Part shown: one piece after another, positions 10,278 through 18,868 of the stretch
Layout of the letters: the number at the start of each line of letters is the position of its first letter
Numbering within the stretch: the first letter of the stretch is position 1
Assembly: GCA_030596605.1 (NCBI GenBank)
Contig: JAUVJI010000005.1
Coordinates: 1 to 64,000, forward strand
Direction of reading: 5' to 3'
Source: Bacteroidales bacterium
GTDB taxonomy: Bacteria > Bacteroidota > Bacteroidia > Bacteroidales > JAADJA01
DNA: 64,000 nucleotides
Position numbers and translations under genes: made by a program
Notes under the pieces: generated by a model
Seen by the model: the letters and a program-made list of their open reading frames with translations, nothing else
The model's database searches: none
Told to the model about the DNA's origin: nothing

Positions 10278-12563
10278 ATGTTCAAATCGGGCATGAAGAA
10301 TTTGGAAAATATCAAACAATTAATTGAAAATAGCTATAGTATTAAAGCTGAAAGTATCGTCCCGCTTGTGGGATATGATAATCTTAACTATCTGATTAAA
10401 GATAAAGAGGGGCAGAAATTTGTGTGCAAACAGTTTAAGTTTACACAAGAAAAAAAAGACTTAATTCATGCTCAATGCAAGATAATTGAAAACCTCTCCA
10501 GGAAATTTGCAGGTTCTTATCCTTTGCCAATTCGAAATAAAGAAGGTGAATTCATAACTAAAAACAAAACCACATTAATTTGGATTTTAAAATGGGTCGA
10601 AGGCAAATTTTTGCATGAGATAAAACATACACCCGAACTTTTCCACTCTTTTGGCCGGTTTTTGGCAAAAACTGATAAAGAGATTTTTGAGTATTCTGAC
10701 CCGGTAATCAAAGCCTGCCATTTTGATTGGGATTTGAAACATTTCCCCGACTTACGATCAAAGTCACTATCCATCCCTGATCCTTCCATCCGAAAATTGG
10801 TTGATCATTATTTCATTCAATTCAATGAGTTTGTTTTACCGGAATTGCCTGGACTTCGAAAAAGTATCATCCACAACGATGCCAATGATTGGAATGTATT
10901 AACACAAAGTGGGAAAGTTTCTGGCCTGATTGATTTTGGTGATATGGTTTACGCGCCTCTTATACAGGAGTTGGCAGTAGCATTGTCATATGCTATGATG
11001 AACAAAGAAGAGCCATTGGAATGGGCAGCTTATATCTTGAAATCATATCATAAAATATTTCCATTAGAAGAAAAGGAAGTTGATCTTTTGTACTACCTCA
11101 TCGCTGCCAGACTTTGTATGACCTTGATCCATTCGTTTCATGCGATGAAGGAAGGAACAGCTAATGATTATACTTTGGTCAGTCAAAAACCAGCTATTGA
11201 CCTTTTGAATAAATGGATCACAATCAGTCATGATAAAGCTGCTTTGGTTTTCAGGAAAGCACTGGGATTTAAAGCACTGAAAAACACAGATTACACAAAA
11301 GAAATTAAGAAACGACATGAACACATAGGCCGTGTGTTATCGGTGAGTTATATTAAACCGATAAAAATGAAACGTGCAGCTTTTCAGTATATGTATGATG
11401 CTGATGGAAATACTTACCTGGATGCTTATAATAATATTCCTCATGTAGGACATCAGCACCCAAAAATTGTTGAAGCAGGTCAAAGGCAAATGGCATTATT
11501 GAATACCAATACCAGGTATCTGTATGATCAGCTGCCCGATTATGCTGAACAGTTGATTTCAAAATTTCCTCCTTCACTAAACAAAGTGTTTTTTGTTAAT
11601 TCAGGAAGCGCTGCAAGTGACCTTGCCATTCGGATGGCTCAGACTCATACCGGTAACAGTGATATTGTAGTTATGGAACATGGCTATCATGGACATACCC
11701 GGCTGGGAGTGGATATTAGTCATTATAAATTTGGTAGAAAAGGAGGTGCCGGGCAGAAGAATAACATTATTAAAGCGCCTATTCCTGATACCTATCGTGG
11801 AGAATTTAGAGATGACGAAGCCGGGATTAAGTATGCAAATCAGCTTTCAAAATTATTGAACCAAAATAATGATCCTGTTGCTGCATTTATTTCTGAACCG
11901 ATAGTAGGTTGTGGTGGACAGGTTCCGCTGGCGCCAGGTTATTTGAAAGAAGTATATCCAATGATAAGAGAGCAAGGAGGCGTTTGTATTTCAGATGAAG
12001 TCCAGACCGGCTTTGGCAGATTGGGTATACATTTCTGGGGATTTGAAGCACAAGGTGTAGTTTCTGATATAGTTGTTCTTGGCAAACCCATGGGGAATGG
12101 ACACCCCATTGGAGCAGTTGTTACCACCAATGATATTGCTGAATCCTTTGATAATGGCATGGAATTTTTTAGCTCCTTTGGTGGAAATCCGGTTTCATGT
12201 GCCATTGGAATGGCTGTGCTTGATGTCATTAAAGAGGAAGGATTGCAGCAGAATGCTGTGGAAACAGGCTCTTATTTTATGGATTTATTGAAAGACCTGC
12301 AAAAGCAGTATCCTGTTATTGGTAATGTTCGTGGATCAGGGTTATTCTTGGGAGTAGAATTTATCAAGGATTCCAAAACATTAGAGCCGAATACCGAAAT
12401 GGCTCAATTCCTTAAAAATAAACTTCGTGAGAACTTTATTCTTGTCAGTACTGATGGGCCTTATGACAATGTTATTAAGATGAAACCACCGCTTTGTTTT
12501 GAGAAGGGGGATGTGGACTTTGTATTGGAGACTTTAGGAACGATATTAGATTTTTATTTTTAA
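10278..12563 (+). CDS. Fusion of APH-like small-molecule kinase and class-III PLP aminotransferase/phospholyase (ETNPPL/PHYKPL-like)
   Basis: APH motifs '[13 protein letters not shown]' and 'LIDFGD'; class-III aminotransferase '[19 protein letters not shown]', '[13 protein letters not shown]', PLP-Lys '[17 protein letters not shown]'. Confidence 0.9.
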   Translation: MFKSGMKNLENIKQLIENSYSIKAESIVPLVGYDNLNYLIKDKEGQKFVCKQFKFTQEKKDLIHAQCKIIENLSRKFAGSYPLPIRNKEGEFITKNKTTLIWILKWVEGKFLHEIKHTPELFHSFGRFLAKTDKEIFEYSDPVIKACHFDWDLKHFPDLRSKSLSIPDPSIRKLVDHYFIQFNEFVLPELPGLRKSIIHNDANDWNVLTQSGKVSGLIDFGDMVYAPLIQELAVALSYAMMNKEEPLEWAAYILKSYHKIFPLEEKEVDLLYYLIAARLCMTLIHSFHAMKEGTANDYTLVSQKPAIDLLNKWITISHDKAALVFRKALGFKALKNTDYTKEIKKRHEHIGRVLSVSYIKPIKMKRAAFQYMYDADGNTYLDAYNNIPHVGHQHPKIVEAGQRQMALLNTNTRYLYDQLPDYAEQLISKFPPSLNKVFFVNSGSAASDLAIRMAQTHTGNSDIVVMEHGYHGHTRLGVDISHYKFGRKGGAGQKNNIIKAPIPDTYRGEFRDDEAGIKYANQLSKLLNQNNDPVAAFISEPIVGCGGQVPLAPGYLKEVYPMIREQGGVCISDEVQTGFGRLGIHFWGFEAQGVVSDIVVLGKPMGNGHPIGAVVTTNDIAESFDNGMEFFSSFGGNPVSCAIGMAVLDVIKEEGLQQNAVETGSYFMDLLKDLQKQYPVIGNVRGSGLFLGVEFIKDSKTLEPNTEMAQFLKNKLRENFILVSTDGPYDNVIKMKPPLCFEKGDVDFVLETLGTILDFYF

Positions 12564-12694
12564 TTAATTTACCTTTGTAATGACTTGAAGTAGAGAATAG
12601 AACAAAGTTAAAATTATAGTATTATTGAGACTAAAGATATATCATAAAATGTGATTTATAAATTATGAATACCTATGGATTTTAGAAAGTATAT

Positions 12695-13759
12695 ATGAAA
12701 TTAAGGGAAAATATAAACAAGCTTTTTATTAGGATAACTCTGAATAGATATTGGAATGATCCTGTATGGAGTAAGGTAATTGCAGCAGGATTAATTACTC
12801 TCGCAGGTTTTATTGGAACTACAATCTATACGATTAGTATTAGCCTCATTTCGAATATTTCATTAGAAAAATCTTTATATACACTAGTAGAGTTTTTCAA
12901 TCAGGATATTACAATGCCTAGATTTTGGCTGCTTGCAATATTAATTTTAGTAATAATTTTTACTTTTAAACCTATTTGGTTGTTTATTAAATCAATATCC
13001 AATAAATCGATAAAGTACAAGGAAGTAAAAGGAATTGCACAGGATGATGTACCAACAGCCTATAACATATCTACTGTAATGTTTTCAGATCGAATGGCAA
13101 GTGCTTTTCCTGGAATTAGAGATGTAACATGGTTTAATAAACCTTCAGAAGCAAGAAAGAGACTTGAAATCTTACTAAAAGTACCGTTACAATTTAGACC
13201 TGCAGATGGAAAGGGAATATTAAATCCCTATTGGTGGTTTAGAGATACTAGTTCAATGTTTATTCACAGTTTTAAACACTTAAGTAGAAACAAGGTATTA
13301 ATGAACATTGAAGAAGTTAAGTTGAAGAGAATTGCAGCATATCACGGAGATTCCTATTTTCGAGACTTTGTATATGTTGAATGTTATGGCGATAAACGAA
13401 CTGGATTATATGATTCCTCAAAGGAATCAATTGAGCATAGTAAAAAGTTATTTGGCTATTGTAGGGAGGAATTTGGAATAATCAAATACCTGCATTTTTG
13501 GAAACGGTTTATTACACGTGCTGACTATGATGATGGTGCAACAGTTATTTGTGGGAAAGTTCGAGAAACTATAGATGCTGAACTTAGAGTTAGATATTTA
13601 ACAGATTATAATTTCATAATAGCCGTTAATGGATCTCCATATAATTCAGAGAGGTTTATGGAAGAATCGAAAAAATATTTTGATGGAATTTTATCTGGAT
13701 TGATTAATCCAAATGACTTTTTTAATCATCTTAAAAACTATAAGAAATCAGAATATTAA
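12695..13759 (+). CDS. Orphan protein with two N-terminal TM helices and a conserved-looking soluble domain of unknown function
   Basis: Long uninterrupted ORF; TM1 'VIAAGLITLAGFIGTTIYTISISLI', TM2 'FWLLAILILVIIFTFKPIWLFI'; no recognised motif. Confidence 0.6.
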   Translation: MKLRENINKLFIRITLNRYWNDPVWSKVIAAGLITLAGFIGTTIYTISISLISNISLEKSLYTLVEFFNQDITMPRFWLLAILILVIIFTFKPIWLFIKSISNKSIKYKEVKGIAQDDVPTAYNISTVMFSDRMASAFPGIRDVTWFNKPSEARKRLEILLKVPLQFRPADGKGILNPYWWFRDTSSMFIHSFKHLSRNKVLMNIEEVKLKRIAAYHGDSYFRDFVYVECYGDKRTGLYDSSKESIEHSKKLFGYCREEFGIIKYLHFWKRFITRADYDDGATVICGKVRETIDAELRVRYLTDYNFIIAVNGSPYNSERFMEESKKYFDGILSGLINPNDFFNHLKNYKKSEY

Positions 13760-14102
13760 TAGATTTCTCATTCTGTGCAGAATTTGCATTAAGTTTTTTC
13801 CCCTGAAAATTTTTCGATAGTCAAATTGACTATATATAGATTTTAAACTTTTTATTATTTTCTTAGTACATTCTATAAATGTTCAATTAGTAAAAGCTAT
13901 GTGAATAAATAAAGGTGAAAGTTCCTATATGCTTTTACAATATATATTCTATCTTGAGAAATGGACATTGAATAATTTGTTAAAAATTTGTTAAGAAACT
14001 ATTTCCCAATAAACCAAAATCAATTTTTCCGGTTTTGCTTTCCTAACCTTTGAAAAGTATTATGCCCGGTTAATAAATTTTTTTTCAAAATTTTATATTT
14101 TA

Positions 14103-14252
14103 GGATGTCTCATAAGTCTATTTTAATCCCAAATGGTCATGTTGAGCCTGTCTTCCGTAGGAATACCTTTGGTAGAAACATAGTTGATTAATAGGGTTGT
14201 ACACATTTCGACAGGCTCAATGTGACCTTAATTTTTGACTTATGAGACATCC
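14103..14252. mobile_element. MITE-like element with 16-bp perfect terminal inverted repeats
   Basis: ggatgtctcataagtc (14103-14118) and gacttatgagacatcc (14237-14252); inner inverted repeat gttgagcctgtc / gacaggctcaatg. Confidence 0.65.
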
Positions 14253-14289
14253 TCTTTTTTGTTTTCACGCCACTGACTTTTTATTTCTT

Positions 14290-14297
14290 TACCTTTG
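14290..14297 (+). promoter_or_regulatory. Possible Bacteroidetes -7 element (TACCTTTG) upstream of the His-rich peptide/TonB receptor operon
   Basis: Matches TAnnTTTG; no convincingly spaced -33 TTTG found. Confidence 0.35.
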
Positions 14298-14363
14298 TGC
14301 TTCAAGCAGGCTGATTATTTTGTTTAATTAAAAATAAACTTTTTATATCGCTTAATCTGAATT

Positions 14364-14672
14364 ATGTCAGGCAGGCAAAAGCATATTATATCATTTATTC
14401 TTTTTATTGTCTTTTTGTTTCCTTCAGGGATTAAGTTGTTGCACCATCATCATGATGAAGGATCTACTTGTGCCCATCAAATTGAATGTATCAATGTTAA
14501 ATGTGATATATGTGATTACAATTTTGTTTTTTATCCTGAACGAGGGAAAACAATACCTGATCATACTATTGTTTTAAATACATTTTATACATTTCAAACA
14601 TATGAAATATTTCTAATTAATTTCAATACACAATCCATCCTATTGCGCGCCCCTCCTATGAACAAATGCTGA
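14364..14672 (+). CDS. Small His/Cys-rich exported protein, putative metal-related partner of the TonB receptor
   Basis: Signal peptide, 'LLHHHHDEGSTCAHQIECINVKCDIC'; 46 nt upstream of TonB receptor. Confidence 0.6.
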   Translation: MSGRQKHIISFILFIVFLFPSGIKLLHHHHDEGSTCAHQIECINVKCDICDYNFVFYPERGKTIPDHTIVLNTFYTFQTYEIFLINFNTQSILLRAPPMNKC

Positions 14673-14718
14673 TTTTGTATTACGATTACAGTTTGTTCAA
14701 TTTTTTAATCATACTTAA

Positions 14719-16941
14719 ATGAAAAATTTAATAACAATCATTCTGTTATTATTATGGGCTTATCCCTTATTTGCACAAATTCAAGTTTTCGGAAAAATAT
14801 CTGATGAAACGGGCAATCCTTTACCAGGAGCAAATATTTACATTCCGGAATTGCAAATTGGAATATCTGCAGATAAAAAAGGTAATTATGTAATTTCTAA
14901 TGTGAGGCCAGGTAAATACAAACTTCAATTTTCATACATCGGATATGAGACCAGAATCTTTGATCTTGAGATTAGTGATATAAATGTAGTTGTTAATATT
15001 GAGTTACACCAATGTTCCTTTCAATCGCAGGAAGTTGTAATTTCAGGAGGGAGGCACTCTTCTCAACATGAGAATGCTATCAAGATAGAAACAATAAATA
15101 TTTCAAATATTCAAACTTCGGGTACTCCATCACTCATGGAGTCTGTTTCGCAATTGCCGGGAGTGAGTATGATCAGTAAAGGTTATGGAGTTACTACACC
15201 TGTAATTAGGGGTTTATCTACGTCTAATATATTGGTTTTGAATAACGGGATACGAATGGAGAACTACCAATTCTCCGCAAATCATCCATATTTAATTGAC
15301 GAGTTTGGATTGGAAAAAGTGGAGGTCATTAAAGGACCGGCTTCTTTGTTATTTGGACCCGATGCAATGGGCGGGGTGCTGAATTTTATAAAAGAAAAAC
15401 CTGCAAATACAAGTACTGTAGGAGGAGACGCTAACCTTCAATATTTTTCAAACACAAATGGTTTTAGTGGTAATCTCGGTATTAAGGGTACCGGTGATAA
15501 ATTTTATTGGGGGTTGAGAGGAGGTATGAAAAGTCATGCTGATTACCAGGATGGATCAGGTAACTTTGTTCCAAATACCCGATTTAACCAAAACAGTATA
15601 AAATCATTTGCCGGGATCAATACTTCCAGGGGTATTTTTCGATTATACTATGACTATATTAAAATGAAATCGGGTATGTGTGTTGAACCGGTGATTGGTG
15701 AAATAAATAAAAGGGAGCGAAAAAATGAAATGTGGTTCCAGGATTTGGATATGCACATGATCTCATCTAAAAATACCGTTTTTATTAATGCTTTCAAACT
15801 GGAGGCAAATTTAGCATATCAATATAATCATCGAAGACTTCAAGGTGATGAAAATAATCCCCCGTTTACACAGGTTGATGCAAAACTGAATACATTGAAT
15901 TATGAGATCAAATCAAGTTATACTGCATCAGAACATTCCAATTTTATCCTGTCAATTCAAGGTATGAATCAAATCAATAAAAATCAGGAGGCGCCATCTC
16001 ATGTTTTACCGGATTTTTCCTTAAATGACATTTCTGTTTCCGGATTGGTTCAGCATGATTTCAATAGCGATATTCATTTGCAGGTTGGACTTCGATTTGA
16101 TAATCGTTTTATACATGTTCCTGAACAGGAAAATGAGGTTTTCGAAAAACTTGACCGGTATTATGGCAATCTGAGTAGTTCATTAGGAATAACATATGAA
16201 CTGGCAGAGCATTTACTGATTCGCGGAAACATAGCATCGGCTTATCGTACGCCAAACATAGCGGAACTTACACAGGACGGACAACATGGTACCCGCTATG
16301 AACAGGGCAACAGGGATTTAAATTCCCAACGAAATTATGAAGGCGACATGAGTGTGCATTTTCACTCGCAACATTTTATGTTTGATGTAGCTGGTTTTTA
16401 TAATTATATACTTCAGTATATTTACCTCGCTCCAACCATCGATACTACTGATGAGGGTGATTTCATTTACAGATATTCGCAAAATGATGCCACATTGTAT
16501 GGATTTGAAGCCATGGCCGAGGTTCTGATCGCACATGATCTCCGAGTAAAGGGGGATTACAGCTTTATCAGAGGAAAGCAGTCCAATGGCGAAAACCTGC
16601 CATTTATTCCACAAAATCAAATGAATTTTGAAATTTACTGGAGTAAAAACAATTTCTGGAAATTCCGGAATTTTTACATTAAAGCTGGAACAAAAGTGAT
16701 CTTTGACCAGGATCTTCCAGCTCCATATGAAACATATACCGGTGGTTATACTTTATTTGATGCAGGTATTGGGTTTGCAATAAATATTGGCGCCCAGATT
16801 TTAAATTTTGATGTTATTGCTAATAATATTTTCGACCGCAATTATATCGACCATTTATCAACATTAAAACCTTTAGGCTTTTATAACCCGGGAAGAAACA
16901 TATCCATAAATGTTAAAATCCCTTTTGGATTTTCAATATAA
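14719..16941 (+). CDS. TonB-dependent receptor with N-terminal carboxypeptidase-regulatory-like domain
   Basis: Signal peptide; 'GKISDETGNPLPGANIYIPELQIGISADKKGNYVISNVRPGKYKLQFSYIGYET'; plug 'VSQLPGVSMISKGYGVTTPVIRGLSTSNILVLNNGIRME...VEVIKGPASLLFGPDAMGGVLNFI'. Confidence 0.92.
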   Translation: MKNLITIILLLLWAYPLFAQIQVFGKISDETGNPLPGANIYIPELQIGISADKKGNYVISNVRPGKYKLQFSYIGYETRIFDLEISDINVVVNIELHQCSFQSQEVVISGGRHSSQHENAIKIETINISNIQTSGTPSLMESVSQLPGVSMISKGYGVTTPVIRGLSTSNILVLNNGIRMENYQFSANHPYLIDEFGLEKVEVIKGPASLLFGPDAMGGVLNFIKEKPANTSTVGGDANLQYFSNTNGFSGNLGIKGTGDKFYWGLRGGMKSHADYQDGSGNFVPNTRFNQNSIKSFAGINTSRGIFRLYYDYIKMKSGMCVEPVIGEINKRERKNEMWFQDLDMHMISSKNTVFINAFKLEANLAYQYNHRRLQGDENNPPFTQVDAKLNTLNYEIKSSYTASEHSNFILSIQGMNQINKNQEAPSHVLPDFSLNDISVSGLVQHDFNSDIHLQVGLRFDNRFIHVPEQENEVFEKLDRYYGNLSSSLGITYELAEHLLIRGNIASAYRTPNIAELTQDGQHGTRYEQGNRDLNSQRNYEGDMSVHFHSQHFMFDVAGFYNYILQYIYLAPTIDTTDEGDFIYRYSQNDATLYGFEAMAEVLIAHDLRVKGDYSFIRGKQSNGENLPFIPQNQMNFEIYWSKNNFWKFRNFYIKAGTKVIFDQDLPAPYETYTGGYTLFDAGIGFAINIGAQILNFDVIANNIFDRNYIDHLSTLKPLGFYNPGRNISINVKIPFGFSI

Positions 16942-17025
16942 TTTGTTTTCCGGCGGTGAATTTTGGATGATAAGATAATTATTTATCTATTTTTACACCA
17001 ACGTAATTTAAATTTATAGAAAAGA

Positions 17026-18315
17026 ATGCAGGATCAGCCAAAGCTTAAAATAAAAAAACGGTCAAACTTTGCGCTGCACATTCATCCTGCAACAGTTTTA
17101 ATAGATTCCATTAAATTTAACCGCACATTTGGTTTGGGTGGAATGGCATTACTATTATTTCTGGTACAGTCACTGACAGGTATTTTATTACGGTTTGCCT
17201 ATGTCCCTTCACCGGATAAGGCCTATGATTCCATTTTATATATTGATAACAGCATTTTATTTGGAGGGTTTGTTAGGAACATACATCACTGGAGTGGAAT
17301 TTTCTTTGTGATTATTGTCTTTCTCCATTTCGTGCGGGTGTTTTATTCCCAGGCCATTTTTGTTCCAAGACGGGTAAACTGGATCATCGGTATTGTTTTA
17401 CTCATTTTGGCGATTTTTTCAAACTTCACAGGATATTTATTGCCATGGGATCAGCTCTCTTTCTGGGCAGTGACGGTTGCAACCAATATGTTGTCGTATA
17501 TTCCATTTATCGGTGAAGGAATGTTAAGAATTGTACGGGGAGGTAATGATGTTGGTTCAGCCACCTTATTGAATTTTTATAATTTTCACACGGGTATACT
17601 TCCCATTGCCATGATCCTGTTAATGGTCTGGCATTTTTGGAAGGTGCGTAAAGCGAAGGGTGTTGCTGTTTATAAAGGAATAAGCGATAACAGGATTCCT
17701 TCCTATCCAAACCTTGTGCTTAAAGAGTTGGTTACTGGATTAATTTTGATAGCAATAATATTCTTATTGAGTGCATTGTTGAATGCACCTCTTCAAGACC
17801 GGGCAAATCCGGCTTACAGTCCTAATCCGGCAAAGGCGCCCTGGTATTTTATGGGTATTCAGGAGTTGCTGCTGCACATCCATCCTTTCTTTGCTTTTGT
17901 TGTTATTCCTTTGTTCTTTTTTGGTGGTTTGATCTGGTTTCCGTTTGCTATTAGAGAAGGAAGACAGGGAGAATGGTTTCATTCTGAAAAAGGGAAAAAA
18001 CTTGCTTTGCAGGCAGCGATTTTAGCAATAATTCTGACACCTGCAGCAGTCTTATTAGAAGAATATATCTTACATTTTGAAGCCTGGCTTCCCGGCTGGC
18101 CGAAAGGTATTAGTGAAGGACTTTTCCCATTCATCCTACTTGGAGGGTCGTTAGGTATTTATGTGTTTTACCTTTTTCGAAAATTTAAAGCTTCAATTCA
18201 TGAGGTAATTGTGGCTCTGTTTACTGTCTTTATAGTGGGATATATTATTTTATCAATTATTGGAATATGGTTCAGAGGGGAAGGAATGGTTTTAACACAA
18301 CCTTGGAATATTTAA
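17026..18315 (+). CDS. Cytochrome b (bc-type complex)
   Basis: Multiple TMs with 'HHWSGIFFVIIVFLHFVRVF', 'GYLLPWDQLSFWAVTVATNM', 'PAKAPWYFMGIQELLLHIHP'. Confidence 0.92.
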   Translation: MQDQPKLKIKKRSNFALHIHPATVLIDSIKFNRTFGLGGMALLLFLVQSLTGILLRFAYVPSPDKAYDSILYIDNSILFGGFVRNIHHWSGIFFVIIVFLHFVRVFYSQAIFVPRRVNWIIGIVLLILAIFSNFTGYLLPWDQLSFWAVTVATNMLSYIPFIGEGMLRIVRGGNDVGSATLLNFYNFHTGILPIAMILLMVWHFWKVRKAKGVAVYKGISDNRIPSYPNLVLKELVTGLILIAIIFLLSALLNAPLQDRANPAYSPNPAKAPWYFMGIQELLLHIHPFFAFVVIPLFFFGGLIWFPFAIREGRQGEWFHSEKGKKLALQAAILAIILTPAAVLLEEYILHFEAWLPGWPKGISEGLFPFILLGGSLGIYVFYLFRKFKASIHEVIVALFTVFIVGYIILSIIGIWFRGEGMVLTQPWNI

Positions 18316-18316
18316 A

Positions 18317-18868
18317 ATGAAAAAAGGAATTAAACATACGAACATAAATCCCGGAAACCGAAATCAGCAACCCGAAACTTGTAACCCGGAACCCGCAACT
18401 TCCCGGCGTGGCTTTCTTAAAAGAATATGGGGAATACTTGGTGTTGTTGCAGGAATAGAAATGTTGGCTGTATTTTCAGGATTTTTTGCTCCGGGAAAGC
18501 GAAATTTATCCGGGGCAACACAGAACCTGGTAGTTGCAGGAAAAGTGGCCGATTTCAAGTTGAACTCCGTTTTCCCATTTCGCAGTGGTAAATTTTACCT
18601 GGCCCGATTTAGTGATGGTGGATTTATGGCCATTTCCCTGAAGTGTACTCACCTCGGTTGTTCGGTATTGTGGAATGAAGAAAAGCAGGAGTTTGTTTGT
18701 CCTTGCCATGCTTCGTCATTTGATAAAAACGGAGTGGTAATGAATCCTCCGGCACCGAGGCCACTGGATACTTTTCCGGTGATTATTGAAGAAGGGAAAG
18801 TTAAAGTTGATATTGGCAAACCTGTCAGAAGGCTTGCTTTTGATCGTTCACAAATTACATATGCTTAA
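18317..18868 (+). CDS. Rieske iron-sulfur protein
   Basis: 'CTHLGCSVLWNEEKQEFVCPCHASSFDKNG' Rieske motifs; SRRGFLKRI Tat-like anchor. Confidence 0.93.
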   Translation: MKKGIKHTNINPGNRNQQPETCNPEPATSRRGFLKRIWGILGVVAGIEMLAVFSGFFAPGKRNLSGATQNLVVAGKVADFKLNSVFPFRSGKFYLARFSDGGFMAISLKCTHLGCSVLWNEEKQEFVCPCHASSFDKNGVVMNPPAPRPLDTFPVIIEEGKVKVDIGKPVRRLAFDRSQITYA

